From Epiperipatus broadwayi (taxonomy: Eukaryota > Onychophora > Udeonychophora > Euonychophora > Peripatidae): a stretch of DNA of 64,000 nucleotides. This document shows positions 41,724 through 54,938 of the stretch, one piece after another. Position 1 is the stretch's first letter; every line of letters starts with the position of its first letter. The translations under genes and the position numbers were made by a program. The notes beneath the pieces were generated by a model. It was not told the origin of the DNA. It saw only the letters and a program-made list of their open reading frames with translations, and made no database searches. Location: assembly GCA_028023455.1 (NCBI GenBank), contig JAQFVV010000506.1, positions 85,001-149,000 on the forward strand, in the 5' to 3' direction.

Positions 41724-41800
41724 ATATATATATACACAAATAAAGAGTTTTGCTAAAAAGTGTTTGAAGCGGTTTGGATAAATTGTATTTATAGGATATT
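41724..41800 (+). mobile_element. Lone family A Penelope tail fragment
   Basis: CAAATAAAGAGTTTTGCTAA then AAGTGTTTGAAGCGGTTTGG parallels the minus-strand sequence at about 31,160-31,240 (AAATAAAGAGTTTTGCTAAA, ATGTGTTTGAATTGGTTTGC). It follows a TA-run as it does there. Confidence 0.6.
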
Positions 41801-44800
41801 AGCAAAAATAAAGAAAAGTGTGATTTTGGTAATAAATGATGTAGTCGTAAATATAAATAAACTTTTTTTTATTCACAATTAATAATATTTTCTCTCTTTA
41901 TTCACTTTTATGTGAGTTCTTTCTAGATGTTTTATAATCTTTTTTTATCTAGATTACAACTCCAAATTGTCTGTTTATTGCCATAGTATCCAGCAACATA
42001 TCCAAGTCAACTCCATTTCAACCTTTTTATTTTTTAAATAATATCAGTAATGACTATTTTTCTTTTGACTATCAATTTTATTTTCAATCTCTGATTGTAC
42101 ATCCTAATATCAGAGCAATACATACACTGGTCTAAAATTTTTGTAATGATTTTTGATTAAGTAACCAAGTCACAGAACTATAAATAATCACTACTAAACT
42201 CATTTATTAAAAAAACTTACTTTTTAAATACATGAGCATATTTTTTTTTAATGTTAGTTATTATTACAAACGTAATCGCATGCAAATTTTATTCCTTGTA
42301 ATTATTTTATCCAAATTGTAATCTCAGATCATGGACATTTATTACTACAGCTATATTGTTTTGTGTATGTTATTGAATTATTTGCTATACAAAGTTTCAT
42401 TTTAATATTTAAAAAAAATTATAAAAACTTTGAAAATTTTGCAATATTTTAAAAAGTGACAGTCTTAAATAATTTACATAAAAAATGAGTTAAATAATTA
42501 GCTTTCAAAAATATTAGCGGCAATCAAATTATTTCAAATAATAAATTTCAGTTATAAACTTTTGAAGACCTATTGAATTTCTTTATTCTTTCAAGCTTTT
42601 GTTTCAATTGTTTGAGAACCTTTTGTAGTTTTTATTTTTGTCTTCTGGATTATCCACAAAAGACATTTCTTTTTACAAACAATGGAATTTCCAGTAGGCT
42701 GATTGGTAAAAAAGTAACGGAAACTTCCTCTCGAAATCCTTTTTTTTTAAAAAAAACAAAACAAAAAAAAACAAACATCATTTTAAAAAATGTAGCTCTT
42801 TTTTAATACGGCTATTTAATCATTATTTGTGACTTTTTTAATTCAATGTAAAACGTTATTATGCATTTAAAAAATCATTAATTTTAAGTCAAAATTATAA
42901 CGGCACGTGAAAGAAATTTTCTAATAAATCATCTCACTTTTATTTAGTCAAAATATATGTCATCACTTTTGATGGTATAATATTAACAAAGGAACTAAAA
43001 TAGTGATATTTTTTTCCATATACATTATTTAAATATTCCTAGAACAAACTTTAACATAAAGAAAAGTAACTGCGACAAAAGAATTCCTCTACACAATAGT
43101 AATTGTGTAAGCTAATGATCAAATAGCTTTGTCTCAGGATCCTGATAGTTTGACAAAAGCCAAAAATATACATATTGGAAGAACACAACAGAATATAATA
43201 CTGAAAGATGGATTGAAAAATAAGAATATTAGTAACTAAATATAATGATGTAAAAGGCAATAATAGATGAAGCTATAAGAAAATGAAATATATTGGATAG
43301 AAATGTTGCAGCAATAACAAAAATATATTTAAAAAATTCAAAATATATAAAATATTAAATAAATTTATGATTTAATATAAAAAGTATCATTATATATGAA
43401 ATATAGATTTGGTAGTTAAAATAAAATAAAAAGAAAAAAAATTAAAACCTACAGAAATGGATTACTAAGGAAGACCTGTGAGATTGTCAAAAAATGAATA
43501 ATTAAATAGTAAAGAATTTGAAAAATAATAAATGTTGGCATATTACAAAAAATGAAATCTGAATGAGACAACTAGAATGGCATGAACATATGAAGCATTT
43601 TTCTGGAAAAATTGCTAAAACAAATATTAAACTGGTTATATTTGTGAAAGAATAAAACTCTCCAAGAAAAAAAAAATAGATAAATTAAATAAATTTGTGG
43701 AATAGTTATGAGCTAACAGAGAGATATGGTAGAAGATGAAGATTGACAGTAATAAACTAGAAAAAAATTAAAAAATATAAATATTTTGGTCAAATTATGA
43801 ATAAATAAAAACGTTCATGGAAATAATATAACATTGAAAAAATATGTCTTTGTGCTTTCCTTATTCTTATTTAGGTTTAAGACTAAAATACTTAATAAAT
43901 GAACAATATGGAGACTGAAGATGTAAAGAATAAAAAGATGGATATTAAAATTAATATGAAAGAATTAAAGAAGAAAATAATAGTTAAGTATTAAGTTGGA
44001 GTTGGAATGAAGCTTTTATTAAATGAAATAATTTTAGATAGAGAAATAAAGATTATAAGATGCCTAAAAAAACACTCATGGAATGAATTTTGAAGAGAAA
44101 AAAAAGGTTATAAATCAAAAGAAAATAAATTTAATTAAGAGAAATCATTATTTTCACTGGAATTAGTAATAATTGAAATGATATTAAGAGTGTGTGGATT
44201 AATGTTATTAGTTATCTACTCAAATCATTCTTTTGCTCTATTTCTCAAAACCTATATAATTTTTTTAGTACAACACTTAGCAAATAAATAAAAAAAAAAA
44301 AACATCAATTAATGATGAATTTTTTCAAAACATATTTTTATACTGAAAATCATTATTCAATTTCTATCTTTTATACTACTTTTGTTTATGTTATGTAATT
44401 TCCTTCTAAAATATTTTTTTATAATTCTTGTCTCTAAATACATGCCAATCTAATTCATCTTTGTAGGTTTCTCAAAAACTATTTTTTCTCTTGCTCTTTA
44501 TAATATTATTATATTGCTTATTTTTCCTCTCACTTTAAATTCATTTTTTCCCTTCACATTTTCTGATTGACTCCATTTTTTATCTTTATAAAGATCCACT
44601 TCATAAAATCATATATCAAATTTCTTAAATTTGATGGCCCACAGAAAACTTTATTCTTATTAAAACCTTGTGTATTTATTGAAAAGTTTGTTCTATTTTT
44701 TTATCACTTCTTAATTAACTTTCCAAACATTTAATAGCATTAATTTGTTCTAGAACCATGCTTTTTTAAATATTTTTCTGCTAGTTATTTTAATTAATTA

Positions 44801-45332
44801 AAAAAAAAATTATTTATTTTATTTTATTTGCAATTATTTTCATTATAAACATTCTATGAACTTTGTCACTTCCACATAGTAATTTCTTCAGTTTCTTCAT
44901 TCGACTTATAAGTATTGCTTTACCATCAAAAAATTATATGCAAATATCTTCCTACCCCTAAAACTATTTCCATTATTATCAAATCACAACAATTCATTTC
45001 AACATAAATTAAATAAAAATTGTGAATAATCAGTTTTTATTATATGTATATTTTCAGTAAGAACATTTATTGATAGAAATATGTACTGTATTATATCCAA
45101 TTTTCTAATTATTCATTTGTGTTTCTTTTTTTATGTACATTTAATTTAATATTTAAATTTATTTCATTAAATATATTTTTAAGACTTGTAAATCTAATAT
45201 TAATTAATATTTTGTTTTCTAAATAATTACTTTTATCATTTCAATCACCTTTTTGTCCTCTATCTTTTAAAATTTAATTATTATTGAGATATAAATATAT
45301 CTAATCTATTACAAATATGTTTATTCAGTCAA
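41801..45332. other. AT-rich DNA, no gene recognised
   Basis: Very AT-rich and stop-filled. Around 43,560-44,100 a plus-strand frame reads RQLEWHEHMKHFSG, faintly like the C-terminus of decayed LINE reverse transcriptases, but nothing around it supports this. Confidence 0.5.
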
Positions 45333-45403
45333 ACGTTGTTGGCCTAACGGTTAGCATAGCTGCCTTCCAAGCAGTTGGCCCGGGTTCACTTCCCAGTCAA
45401 TGC
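45333..45403 (+). tRNA. tRNA-Gly(UCC)-like sequence, probable pseudogene
   Basis: GGCCTAACGGTTAGCATAGC (D arm, box A) and GCTGCCTTCCAAGCAG (anticodon arm, anticodon TCC) are as in eukaryotic tRNA-Gly. The T arm has decayed: GGTTCACTTCC replaces GGTTCGANTCC, with a mismatch in the stem. The acceptor stem ACGTTGT/TCAATGC has at least two mispairs. CAGTCAA occurs at both ends, and (AAT)n follows within 15 bp, so it may be a retroposed copy. Transfer of glycine by this copy is doubtful. Confidence 0.6.
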
Positions 45404-48200
45404 TTTGACATATAAAATAATAATAATAATAATAAATAGATTTATTCAAACTATCAATAGAAACTGAACCGTCTGAAAGATGAAGATAATTGTTTCAAAA
45501 TTTTAATATCTTATTGAACTGGCCATTTTTCTAAAAGATCATAATTACTAAAAAAATATTTTAACCATTTTTCAGTGCTTTCTGTCGTGGTTTTAGTAAA
45601 TAAACCATAATTTAATCAAATCTTGCATCTTGTCTATTATCATCAGTTAATATTTTTATAACTTTTTCCTTCATTACTACTCAATCTACTTTTTGCTTTT
45701 TAAATATTTTTTTTTTTCAAATATGTTATTGCTTATTATACTATCATATAAATCACATATACTTTTTTCATTTTACTATTATATCTACATTGTTCTTTGG
45801 TCTTTGCTTTTTTCATTCAAGACTATTTTATTCTAATATAAACTAAATCAATGTTACTTTGCTATTTAATTACTGTATAATTCTATACTCTCTTTCTAAT
45901 AGCTTTCACCATTTTATTTGTCTCATATATTAATTAATTGAATAATTTTTATATATTCTTAATATTTTTCTACATTTATCTTCACTTCATTAATCATAAT
46001 AATTTCATATAAAGACATTTTGTTTTCTCACTTTTTTTAATAATCCTGTATATTTACAGCATGATATTTATCTTTTTTTTAATGATACCCATATTTTATT
46101 TCATTTATTTTATCTATTAGCCTAATATTATTTATATTTATTTTCTTATCCAATAACTTTAAAAGTTATTCACTATTTTTTTTAATATATCAATTCAATT
46201 TCCTTTCCCATTTCAGTTCTTTTTATTCTTGTAAAAGATAAAGTGTGATATAAGTTTAGCAGGTGCACATGTAATTTTATTATTATTTCTAAATGTATTT
46301 TGAACCTAAATGTAATCTAATTCAAATTTATGTTTTACTTGCAGCTTTCCATATGCAAATTATTATCACATAATTTTTAAACTACACATTTATTATTGTA
46401 ATAATATTTTCACTATAAAAATTATCACTCTTTTATTTTTCTCATTTCTTAATCCAATTCAAAATATCAATAATTTTATTATATCTTTCATATTTTATAT
46501 CATAGCAATCAAATACTTCCTTGTTATGTAATACGTTTTTATATTTAATGACTTTCATTTTATTTGTACATTCTTTTATTTCATTGTGCATACAGATGGA
46601 TAAATTACTACCAGATATTTTGAATGTGCTATTGATTAAAATAGTAACAGTTTATTATTAACTGGAGTACATTTTTATAATTTTTTATGGACCTAAAACA
46701 ATACTTTCCATTCCATGTATTTATCATCAAGCAATATATGTTAGATATTTCAGATAAATATTTCAGTACTTTCGGTAATAAACTTGAAGTTGGATTTGTG
46801 ATTTAGAAATTAGCCCATGGTACCATCCATATTGTGAAGCTTTTTTTATTCTGCAAATCAACCAATGGAAATGTAATCAATAAAATGCGTCATGATTGTG
46901 AATTCATAAATGCTCGCACATTTGGAAATATGATAATCTAAAGATATAGAAAGAAACCATTGCTGGAATTGTAAGTTCTGAGTAATTTGTCAGATCATAT
47001 TACATATAATCATTATTTCATTCATTATTATTGTTGGTAATTCATCCTCCTGGTATAAATGTAATATTGCATTACAAAATTTTATTTTATTCAAGGCTAG
47101 TTTTAATAAAGTTATTACTTAATTTCATATAACAGATATAGATTTGTAGGCATACAGAAATAATCTAAGTGACATTAATTGATTGTTTGAGCTCATTTTC
47201 CGAGTTTATTAAGAGCAGAGAGTGGGAATGCATAATATGAATATAGAATTTTTTTGTTGTTAATAATTTAATTGATAAAATTGTAAACGTTATTGAAACA
47301 GCGTATAAGAGAGAGAGCCTCTAAATATCAGGTGTTAATTAGTGTAATTTAAATGTTATTTTATTTTATCCAAGTGTATTTAGTCAAGCTGGTAATCAAT
47401 GTAAATTATTGTTAAATCATCTCCAATGTGTTGTAAAAGAAAGGGTCTTATAATAAATGTTTTGTTGAAATAAGATTGCCTCATAATTATTTTATCATAT
47501 ATGTTCGATTGACCATTTCCACACACACATATGTTCAATATAACATAATTATAATATTTATCAATTTCATAGTATATGCAATCTATCTCGAAAGCATTGA
47601 GTTAATAGAGCCAAACATTGTATAATGCCAGGATGTAATTTTACCTTGTTTAGAATAGATAGTGATGTGGGACAAAAATGTACCCCATCATTATCATTGT
47701 CTATCCATTACTTTATTGTAGTAGATGTCAATTTCACAATAGTCCTCATTGATTAATAGTCATATTATATTGGGATTGACTTTTTGTTCATATAGCAGAG
47801 CCCTGAGATTAGTTCATAATTTAATAGACATTGATATAGCTGTTCAATCTAAATTAAATGCCAGTAGATTGATTGTTGTTGCACTGATCCCCAAACATAT
47901 TAGATGAGTGGCATGATTGGTATGGCATGTACTTGGATGATGAGAGAAATGAATATATCATGATTTAAATTAATCCATAAATTGCTTCCTTTTGATAACT
48001 TAGTAAATGCTTATAATATAGTTAAATAAACACTATATAATTGTTGCCTATAAAAGCTTCTCTCATTTCCATTTTTATTCTAGATGACCATGATACCCTA
48101 TAACCCCCAACTGAGCTAAGCTGTAAACTAATAGTACAACAAGAGTCTTATCAATAAGTATAGATGCAATCTAGATTATAAATTTATTCTATCTTGTATA
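45404..48200. other. AT-rich DNA, no gene recognised
   Basis: From about 46,800 the composition becomes less T-rich. A TATAAAAG at 48,049-48,056 and TTGGCACCTGGGC at 48,204-48,216 may mark a decayed LTR and its primer site just before the LINE fragment. Confidence 0.4.
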
Positions 48201-48221
48201 GAATTGGCACCTGGGCATTTA

Positions 48222-51200
48222 TTTGTTCATAAAGCGATATAGGTGAAGAGTGAAGATATACAAAGTTTTAAAGAAAAGGGGAAAAGAATAATGGTTATAG
48301 GGAATATGAATGGACATATTGAAGAAAATGATGATGTAGATAATAAAAATGGACAGCTTTTGAAAAATTTTTGTCAGAAAGTGAATTTGAGTATTGGAAA
48401 TTTATTAAATATTTATGAGGGACAATACACATGGTTCAGAAATAATATATTTCACACAATAGATTATGTATTGGTAGAGAAAGAGGGAATAAATAAAATT
48501 CGGAACATTAAGGTGTTTGATAATGAAGAAAAAGTATGCACAAGTGATCATAATTTCATTGTAATTGAAATGGTTAGTAATGTGATGGAGAATAGAAATA
48601 AAAGTAGAAATAATAGTGAAAGATGTGGATGGAGAGTGAATAATAAAAATAAGTTGGAAGAGTATAAAATACAAGTTGAAAAAATAATGAAAGAATGGGT
48701 TGGGGATGAGTATAAGGACTGGTGTAAAGAAGTAAAAAAAGTGGCAAATAGGGTTTTAGGTGAGAATATTCTGAAGAATAAAAGTAATAAAAAATGAGAA
48801 TTAGTAAAAGTGTAAAAGAAAGGAAAGAAGCATGTAGAGAATATAAGTGTGCTGTTAAGAATAAGGAAAGTGAAAAAGATATTAATGCTAAATGGGAAAA
48901 GTACTTAGAAAAGAAGAAGTTGGCTAAAATAGATATTTATATAGAGAGAATGAAATTGAATAGTAAATTGTTGGAGGAGATGGGAGTAAAAAGTTTTGGA
49001 ATTATATTAAAAGGAGAAATGTGGGGGAGAGAGAGTTAGTATTACTAGATGATGAGGGAACAGAGTGTAGCTCTAGAGAAGATTTAGAGAGAATCTTAAA
49101 TAGTTATGTAATGAATATAGAAAAAATGTTAGATGTGAATGATAGAGTGTTAAAAAATATGAAAGAATATAGTAATGGGAATATTAGTTTTTCAGAAAAT
49201 GAACTAAATGAGGTAGAGAAGAAATTGAAAAGTGGGAAGGAAAGAGGTTTAGATGGATGGGCAGCAGAGATGGTAATGAATTTAGGATATAGGGCAAAAG
49301 TAAAGTTATTATCCTGTTTTAATAAAATGGCACAGAATAGAGTTTTCCCAAGTAGTTGGAGTAATACAAGAGTAAGGTTATTATTTAAAGGAAAGAGTAA
49401 GAATAATAGAAAGTTGAATAATTATAGACCGATAGTGGTAACATCAGTTTTATATAAAGTTTTCTCATATATGGTGGCTAGTAAAGTTATAAAATGGATG
49501 GAAGGGAATAATGTAGTGGGGGAAATGCAAGGAGGTTTTAGATTAGATAGGTGTATAGGAGATAGTTTATTTGTAGTTACACAACTTATGGATATGAGTA
49601 GGAATGCAGGTAAACAATTATATATGAGTTTTATAGATATAGAGAAGGCATATGATAGAGTAAATAGAAATAGATTATGGATATGTTTAGCAAATTTGGG
49701 AATAGATGAAGCTTTAATAGATATTATTAAGAAATTATATGAAAATAATTATTATATATATATCAATTAAAAAATATAGAATCAATTAAAGTTAAAAATG
49801 GTGTGGGACTAAGGCAAGGATGCCCTATGTCACCTATTTTGTTTGTGTTGTATTTGAGTGAAATGAAAAGAGCAATAGAAAGATTAGGAAGAGGGATAGA
49901 GATACCGTTAATAGGTAGTAAGGGAGTATATATTTTGTCAGGTCTTTTTTTTTGCAGATGATATATTTTTGTGTGCAGAAAAAAGAGAAGATATGGAAGT
50001 TATGTTGAGGACATGTGCAAGGGTGGGTAAAGAGATGGGGATTAAATTTAGTGAAGAAAAATCAAATATAATGATGGTTAATACTGGGGAAAGAGAAGAT
50101 GTAGAATTTTTATTGGGAGATATTAAGTTAAATGTGGTGAATAGATATAGTTATTTAGGAATTATTTTAAGTAATCAGAAAATTATTTGGATGAATGAGA
50201 GAAAAAATTGATAAATGAAGCAAAGGAAAGAAATGGATTGATAAAGAAATTAACAGTATTTTCACATAATAAATATGATGTAGCTAGAATTATATGGAAA
50301 GGAGTTGCAGTAGCAGGGTTAACATATTGTAATGATGCATTATATGTTAGTAAAAAGATATTAGATTACTTAGAAAAAGCTCAAAGGGAAGTAGGAAGAC
50401 ATGCATTGGATGCAGAAGTATGGACAGCAAGGGAGGCAATTCAAGGAGAAATGGGATGGTCAAGTTTTCATATGAGAGATGCAAAAAGTAAAATGAAAAT
50501 GTTTGGTAGATTGCAGTTTATGGATAATAAAAGAATAGCTAAAATAGTATTTAATTAGGTTATGAGTAAAGGGCAGGTAACAAAATGGGTGAGAAAGGTA
50601 ATGCGGTATACAAAAGATTTGGATAAAGAATTTATATCAATATATTTGTACAAAAGATGGGATGATTGTGTTAAGAGGATTATTGAGTGTTATAGTAGTA
50701 AGGAATGGGATAAAAGAATAAATTTATTAATAAAGACTAGGGAGTTAGAGAGATGGAGAAATAGTATGGAGAGTAAAAAGAGTTTAAATATATATAGAAA
50801 TAAACAGAATATTAGGTGTGAGTTAATATATGATAATAGTAAGGAAAGTAGTTTATTGTTTAAGGCTCGAATGGGATCTTTAGCTACAAAAGAATATACA
50901 TGTAAATGGAAAAATATGGGTGATTTATTTTGTAAATTATGTAAGGAAGGAATAGAAAATATTAGGCATTTGTTAATTGAATATAAATGTTTGAACACAG
51001 AAAGGGTACATATACTGAAGTTGTGGAAAAATAAATATGAAAAGAGTGATTATACAGAAAGTGAATTATTGGTTTTTATGCTGGGTTTGGGAAAAGATAA
51101 GGGGGATTTAGATATAAAGGTTATAGAGTTGACAAAGATTATGTTGTGGAAATGGGATAGAGCAAATTATGGGTAAATTTAGAGTGGGGAATGTAAAATA

Positions 51201-51290
51201 AAGTGGCTAACAGGTTTATCTGGGCATAATTGCTGAGATATTCTTGACTTCGTTTAAGGAGAAGCCATAATACATCACATCACATCACAT
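48222..51290 (+). mobile_element. 5'-truncated LINE with a CATCA-repeat tail
   Basis: Starts inside the endonuclease domain, contains a reverse transcriptase and C-terminal domain, and ends with TACATCACATCACATCACAT at about 51,270-51,290. 5' truncation and a simple-repeat tail are hallmarks of target-primed insertion. It is not closely related to the LINE at 23.6 kb. It abuts a Penelope-type end (family C) on its right. Confidence 0.8.
48243..51176 (+). pseudogene. LINE endonuclease/reverse transcriptase, broken
   Basis: Endonuclease C-terminal half: MVIGNMNGHIE, YTWFRNN..HTIDYVLVE and CTSDHNFIVIE (SDH motif). The reverse transcriptase has FKGK...LNNYRPIVV, EMQGGFRLDRC, MSFIDIEKAYDRV (motif A), LRQGCPMSPILFVLYLSE (motif B) and FADDIFLCAE (motif C, FADD). 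The thumb and C-terminal region include GLTYCNDALYVSKK, GEMGWSSFHMRDAKSKMK and a cysteine/histidine motif CKLCKEGIENIRHLLIEYKC near 50,960. Frame changes lie near 48,795, 49,020, 49,770-49,960 (one in a T9-T10 run at about 49,945) and 50,208. No start codon belongs to it, because the 5' part is missing. Inactive. Confidence 0.85.
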
Positions 51291-51804
51291 CAAAGTTTGT
51301 TTACATAAATGCTGAGAGAGATAGAGTTCAATATCTCTTCCATTGTCTCCACATTCAGATCAGCTGATTTTAAGCTAATTGGCTATCATCAGTGAAGGGT
51401 AGGGACTAGAAACTAGACATAAACACTAACTCTAAAACTCAGCATTTATGAAAAAAATTCTATCAGCTTGCAAGTGTGAATTTTTCAGATACGTAAATAT
51501 CTTCAAATCCAGTTAAACAAACTAGACAGTTATAATGGACTGAAAACAATTCAGTTTCACCTTATAGTAAAAACCTCTGCACTATATATCATTGCAAAAA
51601 CCCTCAAGAATACATTTATGATAAACAAAACAAGTTATAAATTATGTTAACTTGCTTATAGCTTGCATTTTATGATCACTAAATGGAGCTTTACCAATAT
51701 CTTCATACAAGCTTTGCAGAGGCTTTTATTATATGGTGAAACTGAACTGTTTCCAGTCCTATATAACTGTCTAGTTTGTTTAACTGGATTTGAAGATATT
51801 TATT
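51291..51804 (-). mobile_element. Penelope-type terminal sequence, family C, with inverted repeat
   Basis: 51,290-51,490 is the reverse complement of 61,667-61,860, so it is a dispersed repeat in the opposite orientation. It carries the hammerhead-like motif. Next comes an inverted repeat: arm 51,495-51,590 (ATCTTCAAATCCAGTTAAAC...) against 51,715-51,801 (...GTTTAACTGGATTTGAAGAT), with about 125 bp between. No coding sequence seen. Assignment to Penelope-like elements rests on the ribozyme-like motif and the inverted arrangement. Confidence 0.55.
51351..51398 (-). ncRNA. Hammerhead-ribozyme-like motif (degenerate copy)
   Basis: On the minus strand CCTTCA-CTGATGA, a hairpin of AGC/GCT with one mispair at its base, AAAA instead of GAAA, palindromic ATCAGCTGAT, C, then TGAATG. 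Stem I has five of six pairs. The changed core G predicts loss of cleavage. Confidence 0.4.
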
Positions 51805-54288
51805 GAAGCTGGAAATATAGTGCATATTTCTGCTTCACCTAGTGCCAAGGTCATCAACACTAGTCTGGGTTTGAACCCAATCCTTATTAACTGACACCCA
51901 TCTCATATTAGGTGGTAGTATATTTATAATTATTATAATCTTTTGATTAATTTGTATTTTATGATTAACTAACCTTTTATAATATTTTATTTATTTATAA
52001 TATTTGTAAAAATGTATATTGTGTTTATTTTATTAAATTGAATTGAATCCTAGATATCTATAAAATGTTACAAATATTTCAAATTCTTTATTAAAGTTCA
52101 TTTTTCTTCAATTAATCAGTTGATAACATTTTATATTTATCTTTTAATCAATGTACATTAGAGAGTCAATTATTTCAACAATGTAATATTTGTAAGAAAT
52201 GTTTTGTAAATTTCTGCTTAAGTTTATGTCAAATATGTTTGAAAGTCATTTTACCAAATTCCTAAAATTTTTCTGAATAAAATCTACATTTTTGTTAATC
52301 TAAACCTTAATTAAATAGACTTTGTTAGTACAATGACTGATAAACTTAATATGCTTGTTGTTTTTTTTTTAATTAGCTAATCAACCCTTGGGGCATGTTC
52401 ATGCAGAGTTATAGATTTTCCCTCCAAAACAGGCACCAACCTCAGAGAAACATTCAGAGTGATTGAAATTGGCAGTTGTCACTGTAGATTCAATCCTATA
52501 GATAAAGACCAGAACATTTTATATAGTGGAAAATTTGATAAGGAGAATTAATTATTTGTTGAGGTTCACTGAAGAGTGTAGTTTAGATTCAGTACATAAT
52601 GATTAAAGAATGACTGGCTGAAAGATCAACCCTTCCTTTCCGGAGCTCTGTTCCACCAGCCCATCCACGACTTTCCAGTGCTTTAAACATCTAGCCAGAG
52701 ACTGTCTGTGTCAGGAAGCCTGAAATGATCTGACTGTATTAACTGCCTGTTTCAAGCCATGGATTGCCTACTGATTGATTCTGAGGTAACGTCCAATTCA
52801 CCGCAAGCCATTGATTCAATTTTACTTGTTTTCCAAATCAATACTAATTTATATTTTATATATCTGTGTGATGTTTATACAGCTTGGTTGAAAATGCATC
52901 TTTTAATTTTATTAAATTTAAAATATCAATTCTTATAAAATCTTACATTATTTTGATGCGGCAAATTAAATTGATTTTTGTTGGTTTATTTAGAATATTG
53001 GAATTACTGAAATTTCCAAGTACAAAATTCAATGAGCTATTAACTTTAAATTCTCTCCCTCTTATTTTTCCAGTCAAAATCATTATGGGAGACTTACTTC
53101 CCGTAAATTAATTAATAGAAAGCTCGTTTAGTTTTGTATATCATTATAAATTTATTTTGAATGATTTATTTTAAAAGTATCTTACTATTACCTCCAATTT
53201 AAAATAGCCCTGTAATTATCTCTGAAAGAATAAATAATTTTAGTGAATCAATTAAGTAAAATTTATCATAGAATTTTCTCAGTATATATTTCATACATAT
53301 ATTTCATTTGTCAGAAAAATATTAAAATTATGATTTACAATTTATTAGTTTGACATTCAATGCCCATCTATGTTAATTAAAAACAATCTTATTTTGTAAT
53401 CTTTGATAAACTATTTAAAAACTTATTAATAAATGAAATATTTGTGAAGTGTGGAAAACAATTTATATTTTATAATTTCTTTTTTATATATATTATATTT
53501 ATGATTCATTCATTAGTGGACTAAGGTTTGTGGGGACTTTCTATCGACGTCAGGGAACTGATTATTTTAATCAGGAATTCACTGATTAATTTTGTTAGTG
53601 ATACACTGTCTATATATATGTCTAAGGCATTAATGTTTTTTATAGCTACAACCATTCATTTATTATTTTGCTTTGCTACTTACTCATCAGGACCTTCAGA
53701 AATTTAATTATAAACAATCCAATCTTTCACACTCCCTCAAAGTAGATGTAGTTCATACCAAAGGATCCATTTTGGGGCATTGCTATTTAAGATGTGTATG
53801 GAAAGTCCAGCACATCAAAATATTATTATGATTATTTAGAGATATGTTTTGGCTGGAGGGTCAGCATTTCCCATCATCTAGTTGCATTTACTAGGAATTT
53901 CCTTTAGCAGAGCCACCCAGAGCTTCATAACAGACCTCATTTATTTTTGTTGTAATCTATAATAGCATACTGCCTTCTTCATCATTTTATATCTTTATTT
54001 AGCAAACCTGAAATGCTCTCTGCCATGATGGCATGACTTTCACAAACAAATTTCATAATTAATTAAATCTGACTGTATAATTGTCAATTATTTATTTGAG
54101 AACTATTTTGCTTCCCACACTTATTATATGCAAATGATTTTAAATGTATTAGTGTTTTAAATGCCTATCTTTCATGTCTTGTAATATATATATAAAACAG
54201 ATTTTTGAAGAGGGCTAATAATACTTTATTGCTGATTGGTTTTGGCCAACCAATTAACAAACTTTTACTTGCCAAAGCTGCATCAAAA
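51805..54288. other. Mixed DNA, no gene recognised
   Basis: A hairpin (TGAAGC.GAAATAT...ATATTTC.GCTTCA) lies at about 51,803-51,838. A tRNA T-arm-like TGGGTTTGAACCCA follows at about 51,867. 52,380-52,830 is richer in GC than its surroundings and ends a short ATG frame at GAG|GTAACG, a possible splice donor, but no protein match is recognised. Confidence 0.45.
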
Positions 54289-54820
54289 TGAATTAAAGAA
54301 AATAACCAAGTTGTGTAAACAAAAACTACTTATTTTGTACTAAATTCCTTAATAAATTCCTATAATATTGTTATTTTAAATAAGCTTAGTTTGTCATCAC
54401 TCCCAATCTCTAAGGTTAATTACTCTATTTATTTAAATATTTCCTTGATTTAAATTCATTTCTTCATAATGTTGCCAGAAAGAATTATCATTATTATGGT
54501 TCAAACCATTAGTAATAGATAAAATCATATCTGTACTGTTCTGCAATCATCAGAATCCATTAAATCATTGATTTTTCATATAAACCCTTTATTACTTAGA
54601 GTCTCTATGTGAACCATGACCTCCAGCTGGGATGGAATAAAACCAAGCACTGGTAGTGTCATCACAAACGTTATCCATTAGTCAGAGAGGCAATAGTTTA
54701 GGAAAATAGGTTAGGATTCATCCTTGTCCTGACATATGTATCTTATGCATGGTTGGATTCAAGGTACTTTTGCTTGGATTATTGGTCTTGTTGAATGAAT
54801 ACACGATTTTGACTGGCACA
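54289..54820 (+). repeat. Left LTR of the miniature element
   Basis: TGAATTAAAG... to ...GACTGGCACA. Contains a TGGAATAAAACC poly(A)-signal context at about 54,632. Related at its 3' end to the LTRs of the 10.5-kb element. Confidence 0.65.
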
Positions 54821-54925
54821 GAGGCTGCATTTTTTTTTCAGAGTTTGGACACACAATCATGGAGCCTGTTAATTATTTCCACACCCTGAATAATTCATTA
54901 GCTATAAGTGTATAATTTGCTATAT

Positions 54926-54938
54926 ATAATTTAATATA
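54926..54938. other. Target-site duplication, left copy
   Basis: ATAATTTAATATA, identical to 61,054-61,066, flanks the Penelope array exactly. Confidence 0.85.

Noticed and set aside
43560-44100. Possible decayed LINE C-terminus (RQLEWHEHMKHFSG)
   Set aside because: Only one short motif, with no reverse transcriptase motif upstream and many stops; too weak to annotate.
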